NCBI RefSeq assembly: GCF_024171695.1 | Contig: NZ_JAMTCF010000013.1 | Coordinates: 186,001-250,000, forward strand | Length of the DNA: 64,000 nucleotides | Direction of reading: 5' to 3' | Source: Actinosynnema pretiosum | Lineage (GTDB): Bacteria > Actinomycetota > Actinomycetes > Mycobacteriales > Pseudonocardiaceae | Shown here: in pieces, positions 55,660 through 64,000 of the stretch | Numbering within the stretch: the first letter of the stretch is position 1 | Layout: each line of letters opens with the position of its first letter | Position numbers and translations under genes: made by a program | The notes under the pieces: generated by a model | Seen by the model: only the letters and a program-made list of their open reading frames with translations | Told to the model about the DNA's origin: nothing | The model's database searches: none

Positions 55660-56253
55660 TCAGGCCATCGCGTCGAGCCGGTCCATGGTGTGCTGGATCA
55701 AGCTCACCAGGACCGACTTGCTCGACTCCCGGTCCCGCGCGTCGCACAGCACGATCGGGACGCCGGGGCCGAGGTCCAGCGCGCTGCGGACCTCCTCGGC
55801 CGCGTAGCCGTGGGCGTCGTCGAAGCAGTTGACCCCCACGATGAACGGGATGCCCCGCCGCTCGAAGAAGTCGATCGACGGGAAGCTGCTGTCGAGCCTG
55901 CGGGTGTCCACCAGCACCACCGCGCCGATGGCGCCGTGGGCCAGCTCGTCCCACATGAACCAGAACCGGTTCTGGCCGGGCGTGCCGAAGAGGTAGAGCA
56001 CCACCTCGGTGTTGATGGTGATGCGGCCGAAGTCCAGGGCGACCGTGGTGGTCTCCTTGTTCTCCAGCCCGACCACGTCGTCCACGCCGACGCTGGCCTC
56101 GGTCAGCAGCTCCTCGGTGTGCAGCGCGGGGATCTCGCTGACCGAGTTGACCAGGGTCGTCTTGCCGGTGCCGAAACCACCGGCGATGACGATCTTGACT
56201 GGGGTGGGGACGTGCAGCTCCCCGCCCGACCGATCAGATTCCACGAACACCAT
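55660..56253 (-). CDS. cvnD: Conservon GTPase CvnD
   Basis: 197 residues of the Ras-like Cvn D family. P-loop GGFGTGKTT, switch region ASVGVDDVVGLENKETTTVALDFG, DxxG-equivalent LFGTPGQNRFW, NKxD-equivalent VGVNCFDDA. ATG 56253 lies 20 bp inside the cvnC end. Last gene of the conservon; the GTPase is the presumed output of the CvnA sensor. Confidence 0.95.
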   Translation of the reverse strand: MVFVESDRSGGELHVPTPVKIVIAGGFGTGKTTLVNSVSEIPALHTEELLTEASVGVDDVVGLENKETTTVALDFGRITINTEVVLYLFGTPGQNRFWFMWDELAHGAIGAVVLVDTRRLDSSFPSIDFFERRGIPFIVGVNCFDDAHGYAAEEVRSALDLGPGVPIVLCDARDRESSKSVLVSLIQHTMDRLDAMA

Positions 56254-56602
56254 CCAGCACAGCCTGCAACAGGTTCCGGTCGGGGATCTCGGCGGCCCGC
56301 GACGGGTCGCGCACGACGACGTCACCGCGCTGGATCAGGTCGCTGAGCAGCACCTTCACCACCATCAGCGGCACGTCCAGGTAAGCGGCGACCTCCGCGA
56401 CGGACAGCGGTCGCCTGCACAGCTCCATGATCTCCAGGTGCTCCACCGAGAGCGCGTCGGGGTCCGAGGGCGACGGCATCGCGCGCACCTGGGTGACCAG
56501 GTGCAGCTCGGGGCGCAGGGGACGGGTCCGCCCGCGCACCATCGCGTAGGGGCGGACCAGGGGGCCCGCCGCCTCGTCGTACCACGAGTCCTCTCGGCTC
56601 AT
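56234..56602 (-). CDS. cvnC: DUF742 conservon protein CvnC
   Basis: 122 residues. DUF742 features: DSWYDEAAGPLVRPYAMVRG, IMELCRRPLSVAEVAAYL (a winged-helix-like part) and DLIQRGDVVVRDPS. ATG 56602 overlaps the cvnB stop by 4 bp (ATGA). Adapter between roadblock protein and GTPase. Confidence 0.95.
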   Translation of the reverse strand: MSREDSWYDEAAGPLVRPYAMVRGRTRPLRPELHLVTQVRAMPSPSDPDALSVEHLEIMELCRRPLSVAEVAAYLDVPLMVVKVLLSDLIQRGDVVVRDPSRAAEIPDRNLLQAVLDGVRGI

Positions 56603-57027
56603 GACGACCTGCGCGCGCCGGGGAGCACGGACCCGCCCCTGGGGGCGGAGGACAGGTAGCTGCCCACCCGCTTCACCAGCATGTTCATCTCGTAGGCGAT
56701 CATGCCCATGTCCGAGTCCTCCTCGCCGAGCACCGCGAGGCACGCGCCGTGCCCGGCCGCGGTGACGAAGAGGTAGGCGTGCTCCATCTCCACGATGGTC
56801 TGGCGCACCTTGCCGCCGCCGAAGTGGCGGCCGGTGCCCCTGGCCAGTGACTGGAAGGCCGAGGCCATCGCGGAGAGGTGGTCGGAGTCGTCCTTGGACA
56901 GCCCTGCGGAGCGTCCGAGCAGGAGGCCGTCCGCGGACAGCACGACCGCGTGTCGGGCGCCGACCACGCGGGAGACCAGGTCTTCCAACAACCAGTTGAG
57001 TTCGTTGTGCTGGCCCATGTCGCTCAT
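56599..57027 (-). CDS. cvnB: Roadblock/LC7 protein CvnB
   Basis: 142 residues. NELNWLLEDLVSRVVGARHA, SADGLLLGRSAGLSKDDSD and ETAC-like HAYLFVTAAGHGACLAVL form the roadblock/LC7 fold that regulates small GTPases. ATG 57027; 45 bp after cvnA. The C-terminal tail is Gly/Arg-rich. Confidence 0.95.
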   Translation of the reverse strand: MSDMGQHNELNWLLEDLVSRVVGARHAVVLSADGLLLGRSAGLSKDDSDHLSAMASAFQSLARGTGRHFGGGKVRQTIVEMEHAYLFVTAAGHGACLAVLGEEDSDMGMIAYEMNMLVKRVGSYLSSAPRGGSVLPGARRSS

Positions 57028-57071
57028 CAGGGAATTGCCTTTCCGGGTTCCGGTCGTCCGTCCACTGCGGA

Positions 57072-59525
57072 TCAGGATTCGGGTGCCTCGTCGCGGCGGG
57101 CGTCGCGCGTGCCGCGCTGGAACGCCGAGAAGTCCTTGCGGACCTGGTCGGCGGACTGCTGGTCGGCGGGGCCCTCGGACAGCGGCTCGGACGTCGGGGT
57201 CAAGTCGTTGCGCAGCAGCTGGGGCGCGATGTGCTGCTGCCTGCGCCTGCGGGGCAGTTCGGGCCTGCCACCGGCCTCGGCGCGGCGGCGGCCGGTGTCG
57301 GCGGGTCGTTCGCGCTCGCGCTCGGGTTCGGGTCGGGTGCGCCGGGGCGGCTCCAGCGAGCCGCTGTGCGAGGACAGGTCGAGCCCTCCGCTCAGTCGCC
57401 CTTCCGCTGCTCGGGAATCCTCGTTCGCAGCGGCTTCGGCCTGCGCCCAGAAACCCTCCAGCTCCCGCGAGCTGTCGGGAAACGTCGTGGTCTCCTCCTC
57501 CTCGTCCGGCTCGGCCACCAGGTCCGGGTGCTGCCTGGGGATCACGTGCTCGTGCAGGCTGCGCCTGGACAGCAGCATGGTCGTGTCGGACTCGGTGGGC
57601 GTGTTCGGCGCGGCCACGCTCGACGATGGCACGAGGACCATCGCCAGGGTGCCGCCGTACGGCGACTCGCGCAGCTCCACGTGGACGCCCCGGCGCGCGG
57701 CCAGCCGGGCGACCACGAACAGGCCCAGCCGCGACTCGCCGCGCAGGCGCATCGCGTCGAACTCGGGCGGGTCGGCCAGCATGGCGTTGTGCGCGTCGCG
57801 GTCCTCGGGGCTGATGCCGAGGCCGTGGTCCTCGATCTCGACCACGACGCCCTGCGGGACCTCGCTCGCGTGGATCTGCACCTGCGAGCGCGGCGAGGAG
57901 AACGCGGTGGCGTTGTCGACCAGCTCGGCGATCAGGTGGATGGTGTCCGCGACCGAGGCGCCGACCAGCGCGACCTCGGGCACCGGGTTGACCTTGACCC
58001 GCACGTACTGCTCGGTCTCGGCCACCGCCGCGCGCAGCACGTCCAGCAGCCGCACGGGCTTGCGCCACTGGCGGCCGGGGTTCTCGCCCGCGAGGATGAT
58101 CAGGTTCTCGGCGTTGCGGCGGGCGCGGGTGGCCAGGTGGTCGAGCTGGAACAGCGCGTCGAGCTGCTCGGGGTTCTCCTCCTCGCGCTCCAGCTTGTCC
58201 AGGATCTTCAGCTGGCGGTGCACCAGGCCCTGGTTGCGGTGGGCGATGTCGAGGAAGACCCGGTTGACGCCCTCGCGGGCCTGGCTCTCCTTGACCGCGG
58301 CGGCCACGGCGGTGAACTGGGCGGCGTTGAACGCGTCGGCCACCTGGCCGATCTCGTCGCTGCCGTAGTCCAGCGGCGGGACCTCCGCCTCCACGTCGAC
58401 GTTCTTGCCCTCGCGGAGCCGGTCGACGATGTCGGGCAGCCGCTCGTGCGCCAGGGTCAGCGAGTCGTTCTTCAGCGACACCAGGCGGGTGATCAGCGCG
58501 CGGTTGACCAGCCGGTTCGAGGTGCGCACGGCGGTGAGGATGCCGCCGAGCACGACGATGAGGGCGACCAGGCTGGAGACCAGCACGGTGATGAACTGGC
58601 TGTTGCTGCGGGCGAGGCCCGCGTCGGAGGCGACGGTGGCCTGCTGGACCGCGAGCTCGATCAGCCGCTCGCCGACCGGTCCGGCCGCGCTCTCCCAGTC
58701 GGCCAGCCTGATCCTGGCGTCCGGGTCGGTGGTGAAGTCGTTCTCCAGCTTGGAGAGCGTGGCCCACTCGGGCGAGCCGGTGAGGGCCGCGTAGTGCTCC
58801 TTGAGCTGGTACTCGACGACCGGGCCGGTGGTGGCCAGGAGGGAGTGGTAGGAGGCGATCAGGTTGACCAGCTCCAGCCGGTCCTCCGGGCTGGGGTCCT
58901 GCGCGCCGACCACGACCGGGGCCAGCGAGGTGGAGCGCGACATCCAGTCCGCGGCGCGGAACAGGTTGGTCGCGGTCAGGCCGCCGTGCGCCGCCGTGGT
59001 GTCGGGGACGACGCGGGCCTGGGTGTCGAACAGGGTGGTGCCCGCGTCGAGGACGCGGTTGTAGTAGTTGTAGACCTCGGCCCGCTGGACCTTGCCCGTC
59101 TCGACCTGAGCCCGCCGCTGCGGCAGTTCGCCGAGCAGGGTGTTCAGCTCGTTGATGCGGGCCTTGACCTGGTCGGGCGCGCTGTCGTAGACGGAGTCGA
59201 AGGCGGCTCTCATGCCTGCGCTCGCCTCGTCCACGACGCGCTGCCGCTCGTGCAGCTCGGTCAGGTCCTCGGTGCCCTTGGCGAGCACCGACATCGCGGT
59301 CTTGCGCTCCTCCTGGAGCGCGGTGAACGCCTTCACCGCGGGGATCGACGCGTCCTTGACGCTGACCGCGACCGCGCGGGTGTAGAAGCCGTCGAAGACC
59401 GTATAGGAGGTGAAGGCCAGCCACATCACCAGGAGCACCACGCTGGGCACGACCACCACGCCGGTGAGCCGCGAGCGGATGGTCTTCTGGTTGGTGCCCG
59501 TCTCCACCTTGTCCTTCTGCTTCAC
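57072..59525 (-). CDS. cvnA: Conservon sensor histidine-kinase-like protein CvnA
   Basis: 817 residues from GTG 59525 (GGAG 5 nt upstream; ATG 59582 would add 19). Helix at 15-40 (VVVVPSVVLLVMWLAF), extracellular nitrate/nitrite-sensing-like helical domain to about 310, second membrane helix VLVSSLVALIVVLGGIL, HAMP (SDEIGQVADAFN), then HATPase with LIAELVDNATAFSSP (N box) and EIEDHGLGIS (G1). No clear phospho-accepting His box, as usual for CvnA. The last 200 residues are charged and disordered (EEEETTTF, PERERERP). Membrane sensor feeding CvnB-C-D. Confidence 0.95.
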   Translation of the reverse strand: MKQKDKVETGTNQKTIRSRLTGVVVVPSVVLLVMWLAFTSYTVFDGFYTRAVAVSVKDASIPAVKAFTALQEERKTAMSVLAKGTEDLTELHERQRVVDEASAGMRAAFDSVYDSAPDQVKARINELNTLLGELPQRRAQVETGKVQRAEVYNYYNRVLDAGTTLFDTQARVVPDTTAAHGGLTATNLFRAADWMSRSTSLAPVVVGAQDPSPEDRLELVNLIASYHSLLATTGPVVEYQLKEHYAALTGSPEWATLSKLENDFTTDPDARIRLADWESAAGPVGERLIELAVQQATVASDAGLARSNSQFITVLVSSLVALIVVLGGILTAVRTSNRLVNRALITRLVSLKNDSLTLAHERLPDIVDRLREGKNVDVEAEVPPLDYGSDEIGQVADAFNAAQFTAVAAAVKESQAREGVNRVFLDIAHRNQGLVHRQLKILDKLEREEENPEQLDALFQLDHLATRARRNAENLIILAGENPGRQWRKPVRLLDVLRAAVAETEQYVRVKVNPVPEVALVGASVADTIHLIAELVDNATAFSSPRSQVQIHASEVPQGVVVEIEDHGLGISPEDRDAHNAMLADPPEFDAMRLRGESRLGLFVVARLAARRGVHVELRESPYGGTLAMVLVPSSSVAAPNTPTESDTTMLLSRRSLHEHVIPRQHPDLVAEPDEEEETTTFPDSSRELEGFWAQAEAAANEDSRAAEGRLSGGLDLSSHSGSLEPPRRTRPEPERERERPADTGRRRAEAGGRPELPRRRRQQHIAPQLLRNDLTPTSEPLSEGPADQQSADQVRKDFSAFQRGTRDARRDEAPES

Positions 59526-59756
59526 AGCGCTCCGCAGCCTCGTGAACTTCCTGCTTGCCGGTAAACGCGGGCGTGACCGCAACCCGCCTCTTCGTTCACC
59601 CGATCGGCGAACAGAACGTTAACACCCAAGATCAAAGTAACGAAGAGACCGCGATCACGCACAGCGCGTAGGCAGAGGCTACCCAGTCGGGCGATCCCCC
59701 GAACAGGGGGCCGTTCGGAACTAGGGGGACATTAGGGACTCAGCGGTCCCGGAACG

Positions 59757-60704
59757 TCACGGCTTGACAATCGCCACGGCGTTGTACGGAGTGGTGGGAG
59801 TCGGTTCGGTGGTGAAGCGGGCGTTGGGCAGGTAGAGGCGATCGCCGAACCGGGCGATCGTCGTCGGCACGTCGAAGCGCGGGTCGGTCACCCTCGTGAC
59901 CAGCGACGCCGCCGTGCCGGCGCGGTCGAGCGAGAACAGCGCGACGGTGTTCAGGCGGTTCTGCACGACGAGGAGCGAACGGCCGTCGAGCAGCAGCCCG
60001 TCACCGTTCGTGAGCACTTCCCCGCCGAGGTCGACTTCGCGCGCGAGCCCGGTGTCCGGTTTCACCCGGAACAACTTCCCGGTGTTGCTCTGCACGACCA
60101 ACAACGCGCGCCCGTCCGGGGTGGTGGTGATGCCGTTGGCGTTGTTCACACCTGGGGTCAACGAGAAGTCGCCGCTGAGCGGGACGACGTCGAATTGCGA
60201 GGGCAACTCACCCCCTCGGCCGAGCGGGAGGCGGTAGAGGAGCGCCTTGCGGGAATCGGTGAAGTAAGCGGCGTCGCGGGTGACGACCACGTCGTTGACG
60301 AAGGTGTCGGCGTCCTGGGCGAAGCGGTAGGAGGCGAGGACGGCGCCGGAGCGCGCGTCGACCACCCTGGCGTCCCCCGCCGCCCCGCCCGCGACGAAGA
60401 GGCGGTCCCTCCGGTCGATCTTGAGGCCGACCGAGGCGGTGCCGGGCCCCTGGCTGAAGACCTCGCCGCGACCGGTGCGCAGGTCGACGCGGTAGAGGTC
60501 GCCGTCGGCGCGGGAGCCGAAGTAGGCGGTGGGGCGGTCGCCGATGGTGATGCCCTCGGGGAGGAAGCCGTCCGGGAGGGGGAACTCGGCGGGGAAGGCG
60601 TGCCCGACCAGGGGCTCGGGCCCGGCGACGGCGGGCGGGGGCGCGGCGAGGGCGGTGACGAGCCCGGCGACGAGGGCGGTGACGGCTCCGGTGGTGCGGA
60701 TCAT
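59757..60704 (-). CDS. Secreted SMP-30-like beta-propeller protein
   Basis: 315 residues. Signal peptide at 1-27 (MIRTTGAVTALVAGLVTALA, then AVAG). The mature part repeats propeller blades: GITIGDRPTAYFGSRADGD, SVGLKIDRRDRLFVAGG, NDVVVTRDAAYFTDS, NANGITTTPDGRALLVV, GDGLLLDGRSLLVVQN. Closest pattern is the SMP-30/gluconolactonase/NHL class. AAGGAG lies 9 nt before ATG 60704. Possibly a lactonase; active-site metal ligands cannot be assigned safely. Confidence 0.88.
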   Translation of the reverse strand: MIRTTGAVTALVAGLVTALAAPPPAVAGPEPLVGHAFPAEFPLPDGFLPEGITIGDRPTAYFGSRADGDLYRVDLRTGRGEVFSQGPGTASVGLKIDRRDRLFVAGGAAGDARVVDARSGAVLASYRFAQDADTFVNDVVVTRDAAYFTDSRKALLYRLPLGRGGELPSQFDVVPLSGDFSLTPGVNNANGITTTPDGRALLVVQSNTGKLFRVKPDTGLAREVDLGGEVLTNGDGLLLDGRSLLVVQNRLNTVALFSLDRAGTAASLVTRVTDPRFDVPTTIARFGDRLYLPNARFTTEPTPTTPYNAVAIVKP

Positions 60705-60855
60705 GCGGTGACAGCTCCTTCGCTCGACGGGCTCGGGACGTCCGGTCCCGGAGTTTTCCGCAGGAGTGGGGGCGGCGTGAAGGGGGGACGGGGAATCGAC
60801 AGGGTTCGCAGGCCCCCTGAGTCGTCCGCGCCCCTGTTCCGGGACGCGCGTCCTG

Positions 60856-62931
60856 GTGTTCCCTGGCAGGGTGGAGAACCATCTGCGGGGGAACACGCAC
60901 GGCCCCGTCGTGCAGGCGGGCAGCATCGGCACCGTGTCCCTGCTGAGCGATCCCCCGCGCGCTGAGCCGCGCCCCGATCGCGCGAGGCGCCGTCCCTTCG
61001 AGCTCCCGCCCACGACAGCGCGCTTCACCGGCAGGGCGGCCGAACTGGCCGAGCTGGACGCCTTGCGCCTCGGGCACGGTCCCTCGGTGGCGCTGCTCAC
61101 CGGGGTCGGCGGGATCGGCAAGACGGCGTTGGCCCTGAAGTGGCTGCACACCAACAGGTCGAGCTTCCCGGACGGGCAGCTGCACGTCGATCTGGGGGCG
61201 GCCCGGACCGGGAGCGAGGTGCTGGAGTCGCTCCTGCGCTCACTGGGGGTGCGCGAGGACGACCTGCCTCGGGAGGCCTCGGAGCTGAGGCGCCTGTACC
61301 TCGGCTTGACCGCGCGCGGGGCCATCGCGCTGCTGCTCGACGACGCCACCTCGACCGAGCAGGTCATCCCCCTCCTGCCCGCCTCACCCGAGGCTGCCGT
61401 CCTGGTCACCAGCCGCTGGAGGTTGGACGCGCTGGCCGCGCGCGGAGCCGTGCTGGTGGACGTGGGCCCGCTGGACGCGCCTTCCGCGCTCGACCTCCTG
61501 GCGGGGGCAGCCGGGAACCGGGTGGTCGGGGAGGGCGAGGCCGCGCGGAACCTGGTCTCGCTCTGCGGAGGGCTCCCGCTCGCCCTCTCCGTGGTCGCGG
61601 GCAGGCTCGCCGTCCGCCCCAACCGCTCCCTGTCCGCCGAACTTCGGAGTCTGCGCGCGGCGGGGTTGTCCATGCTGTCCCTGCCGGGTGGTTCGTCGGT
61701 GATGGGGGTGCTGGACGTGTCCTTGGCCGAGCTCCCCGACGCGCTCTCCGCGCTGCACCTGGCGTGCGCGGCCCACCCTGGGCCGGAGTTCGGCGCGGAA
61801 GCCGCCGCAGCGGCGACGGGCGTGGCGGTCGCCGAGGCGGAGAGCTCGCTGGCCGAACTGGTGCGGCGGAACCTGCTCGTCGAAGTGGCGGACGGCCGCT
61901 ACCGGTGCCACGACCTGCTGCGCGACCACGCGCTGAGCCGCACGCCCCCCGGTGAACGCGACGCGGCCTTGCTGCGACTCTGCTCGTGGTACCTGGATCT
62001 CGCGGTGGCCGCCGACCGCGCGGTGATCCCGGCCCGCCCCCGCTCCGGTCCCCGGTACGCGGTCGTCCCTCCGCTGGCGGACCGCGTGGTCGCGCTGGAC
62101 CTGCTGTCCACCGAGCGGCGCAACCTCGTCGCGGTGCAGGGCGCGGCAGCCGAACGGGGCTGGCACGGCACGGTGTGGCAGCTCGCCGAGGCGCTGTGGG
62201 GTCTCTTCCGCTACCGCCACCACCGCGCGGACTGGCTGCGCACCCACGAGGTCGGCGTCGACGCGGCGGCGCGCGACGGCAGGCCTGACGCCGAAGCGCG
62301 CCTCCGGTTGCAGCTGGCGATCGGGTACCAGGAGACCGGCGCGTCCGCGCGGGCCACCGCGCAGGTCGAAGCGGCGCTGGAGCTGGCGCGGGTCGTGGGT
62401 GACCGGCAGATCACCGCCACCGCGCTGCGCCAGCTCGGCCGCATCGCACGTCCCGATGACCCCGCAGCCGCGCTGGAGCACTTCCGCGCCTCGTTGGAGG
62501 TGACCACGACGCTGGGCCAGCCGCGCGCCGAGGCCTTCGCCCACCAGCGGGTGGGCCAGGCGCTGACCGACCTGGGGCGGCACGCCGAGGCCGTCGCGGA
62601 GCTGTCCGAGGCGCACGACATCATGGCCGCCAACGGCCAGGACGTGGAGTTGGCGAGGGTGCGCTGCCTGCTGGCGACCCCGCTGCTGGCGCTGGGGCGC
62701 CGGGGCCAGGCTGCCGACTGCCTCGGCCTCGCCCTGCCGGTCCTGACGACCACGGGTTCCCCCAGCTACCTCGGGGAGGCGCTGGAACGACTGGCGGACC
62801 TGGCGCACTTGGACGGCGACCGGGCCGGGGCGCTGGAGCACCTCCGCTCGGCCGCGGCGAACTACCGCGCGGTGGGTGAGCCGGTCCCGGCCCCGCTCAC
62901 CCACCGCCTCGCGGAGCTGAGCCGCGAGTGA
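60856..62931 (+). CDS. NLR-like NB-ARC/TPR protein with N-terminal amyloid-signalling-like motif
   Basis: 691 residues. Residues 8-28 carry N-H-x-x-G-N-x-x-G-P-V-V-Q-A-G-S-I, matching the N...G...G.VVQ.G.I pattern of RHIM/PP-like bacterial amyloid motifs found on actinobacterial NLRs. NB-ARC follows: Walker A TGVGGIGKTALALKW, Walker B AIALLLDDA, VLVTSRWRLDALA (sensor 1) and GGLPLALSVVAG (GLPL). From about 430 the protein is TPR-like (ATALRQLGRIARPDDPAAAL, AFAHQRVGQALTDLG). Start may be GTG 60856 or 60871. No effector carrying the same motif is visible beside it. Likely a signal-sensing STAND ATPase, for defence or regulation. Confidence 0.88.
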   Translation: MFPGRVENHLRGNTHGPVVQAGSIGTVSLLSDPPRAEPRPDRARRRPFELPPTTARFTGRAAELAELDALRLGHGPSVALLTGVGGIGKTALALKWLHTNRSSFPDGQLHVDLGAARTGSEVLESLLRSLGVREDDLPREASELRRLYLGLTARGAIALLLDDATSTEQVIPLLPASPEAAVLVTSRWRLDALAARGAVLVDVGPLDAPSALDLLAGAAGNRVVGEGEAARNLVSLCGGLPLALSVVAGRLAVRPNRSLSAELRSLRAAGLSMLSLPGGSSVMGVLDVSLAELPDALSALHLACAAHPGPEFGAEAAAAATGVAVAEAESSLAELVRRNLLVEVADGRYRCHDLLRDHALSRTPPGERDAALLRLCSWYLDLAVAADRAVIPARPRSGPRYAVVPPLADRVVALDLLSTERRNLVAVQGAAAERGWHGTVWQLAEALWGLFRYRHHRADWLRTHEVGVDAAARDGRPDAEARLRLQLAIGYQETGASARATAQVEAALELARVVGDRQITATALRQLGRIARPDDPAAALEHFRASLEVTTTLGQPRAEAFAHQRVGQALTDLGRHAEAVAELSEAHDIMAANGQDVELARVRCLLATPLLALGRRGQAADCLGLALPVLTTTGSPSYLGEALERLADLAHLDGDRAGALEHLRSAAANYRAVGEPVPAPLTHRLAELSRE

Positions 62932-62959
62932 ACGCGCCCCTTGGACGCGCGCCGACCGG

Positions 62960-64000
62960 TCAACCGCGAACGAGCGGTCCCGGTTCAGGGCGTGGTGCGG
63001 GCCCCCTTCGAGCCGCCCCGGTCTCCACCAGGTGCAGCAGCGGCACCGGTTCCTGCACCGCGGGCCACGGCGGCTCCTCCAGGTCGAGCAACCGGTAGGC
63101 GGCCGAGCGCAGGAGGGCCGCCGAACCACCGGGCCGCGAGCTGACGACCCTCGCGAACCCGCGCACCGGACGGGCGCGCGCCAGTTGGGGGTCCAGCGGG
63201 AGCGCCGGGTCGAGCACGCCAGCCCGCTCCCGCAGCACGGCGGCGGGGCTGCCAGGCCGCACCAGGTCTTCGGGGAACGGGACGAGCAGCACCGGACGCC
63301 CCGCCGCAGCCGCGTACTGGGTGGTCGAGCCGTGGTCGCCCACGCACACGTCCGCGGCTATCACCGCCGCCCTCCACCCCTCGGCAGCGGGAACCAGCCC
63401 GACCTCAGGTGGCAGCCACGCCCGGACCTGCCGCACCCCGTGCACGCTGGTGGCGTTGGGGTGCACCACGGCGAGGACGCGCTCGCCCCGACCGACCAGC
63501 TCCCGGTAGAGGTCGAGGTGCGCCCCCAGCACGGACCGGGTGGTCCACGTCGAGCTGACCACCACCAACCGCTGCCCGTCTCGAACCCCCAAAGCCTCCC
63601 GGTAGGCCTGGCGCCGCCGCGACGACACCAGGACGCGGTCCAGGCAGGGGTCACCCGCCACCAAGGCGGTCGGTTCCGCTTCCGGGCACGAGGACCGCAG
63701 CACCTCCAGTTCGCTGTCGTGCGCCAGGACCAGCGCACTGGCCAGCGGCCTCCCGTTGTGCAGCAACTGCTCGCGCACCAGGCCGTGCGTCGGCCCGGCG
63801 TTCCCGCACCTGGGCGTCAGCCGCGACTTCAGCGCCCCCACCCCGTGCGGCATCCGCAGCACCGGACCGTGCAAGTCCTGGAGCCCGCGCGGGCTGGCCG
63901 CCAGCACCAGGTCGAACCGCCGCGCGGTCGCCTCGTCCCAGGGCAGGACCCGCGCCCCGGTGGCGCGGGCGAACGCCTCGGTCCCCGTGACCCTCCCCTG
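62960..64000 (-). CDS. GT-B-like (CDP-glycerol glycerophosphotransferase-like) protein, 5' end beyond window
   Basis: 347 codons are visible and the frame stays open to the right edge, so the N-terminus is missing. ALVAGDPCLDRVLVSSRRR, RLVVVSSTWTTRSVLGAHL, VLAVVHPNATSVHGVRQV and VCVGDHGSTTQYAAAAGRPVLLVPF form a GT-B C-terminal half like those in CDP-glycerol or UDP-sugar 2-epimerase-like proteins. The GDHGSTTQYA loop is the donor-phosphate site. Function not known. It converges with the NLR-like gene, 28 bp apart. Confidence 0.6.
   Translation of the reverse strand, partial: QGRVTGTEAFARATGARVLPWDEATARRFDLVLAASPRGLQDLHGPVLRMPHGVGALKSRLTPRCGNAGPTHGLVREQLLHNGRPLASALVLAHDSELEVLRSSCPEAEPTALVAGDPCLDRVLVSSRRRQAYREALGVRDGQRLVVVSSTWTTRSVLGAHLDLYRELVGRGERVLAVVHPNATSVHGVRQVRAWLPPEVGLVPAAEGWRAAVIAADVCVGDHGSTTQYAAAAGRPVLLVPFPEDLVRPGSPAAVLRERAGVLDPALPLDPQLARARPVRGFARVVSSRPGGSAALLRSAAYRLLDLEEPPWPAVQEPVPLLHLVETGAARRGPAPRPEPGPLVRG

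Noticed and set aside
59757-61673. 638-codon minus frame reaching across the NLR-like gene start
   Set aside because: A signal peptide and ribosome site place the start at 60704; the upstream part is antisense to the NB-ARC gene.

Overview
This is a high-GC actinobacterial chromosome segment. Codons strongly prefer G or C in third position, GTG starts are common, and the core gene order (thrS, HIT protein, pgsA, PIM acyltransferase, pimA, NUDIX; then pdxS, pdxT, yebC) is the mycolyl/pseudonocardial one. The mix of a conservon, several P450s and a DUF5753 regulator suggests a Pseudonocardiaceae member, probably Actinosynnema or Saccharothrix-like; the genus is inference.

Layout. 1-11.6 kb is accessory: a Gly/Asn-rich protein cut by the left edge, an AcnR-type TetR regulator, an MFS exporter, a thioesterase, a minisatellite-rich gap, a TetR/thioredoxin-like regulator facing two P450 genes, an MFS drug exporter with its TetR repressor and a 28-bp operator, and a DinB-like gene broken by one stop codon. 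11.6-14.7 kb holds yebC, pdxT and pdxS (vitamin B6), with two LexA-box-like sites in the pdxS-pdxT gap. 14.9-30 kb separates this block from its usual neighbour (the PIM operon): an EF-G-like GTPase, a STAS protein and a pyrimidine/hydantoin catabolic cluster (aminotransferase, semialdehyde dehydrogenase with a 200-residue repeat extension, PucR regulator, NCS1 permease, beta-ureidopropionase, dihydropyrimidinase, F420-type oxidoreductase).

30-38 kb is the core PIM/threonyl-tRNA operon (thrS to NUDIX, mostly 4-bp start/stop overlaps), interrupted by a DUF5753-type regulator and a gene-free stretch. 38-42 kb is a DUF4097, DrrAB-like ABC transporter and P450 operon. 42-44 kb contains a ribbon-helix-helix protein and a two-gene toxin/immunity pair whose toxin carries a DddA-family (SCP1.201-like) deaminase domain. 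44-50.5 kb is a glutamylation pathway, best read as ethanolamine use: GntR regulator, SDR, aldehyde dehydrogenase, class I amidotransferase hydrolase, GlnA-like ligase and a divergent ethanolamine-type permease.

50.5-64 kb contains a secreted CAP-domain protein, a 3-hydroxyacyl-CoA dehydrogenase, a GrpB protein, a divergent indole prenyltransferase/flavin monooxygenase pair, a complete conservon (cvnA-B-C-D), a secreted beta-propeller protein, an NLR-like NB-ARC/TPR protein with an N-terminal amyloid-signalling-like motif, and a GT-B-like protein cut by the right edge. No rRNA, tRNA, CRISPR array or transposase was recognised.
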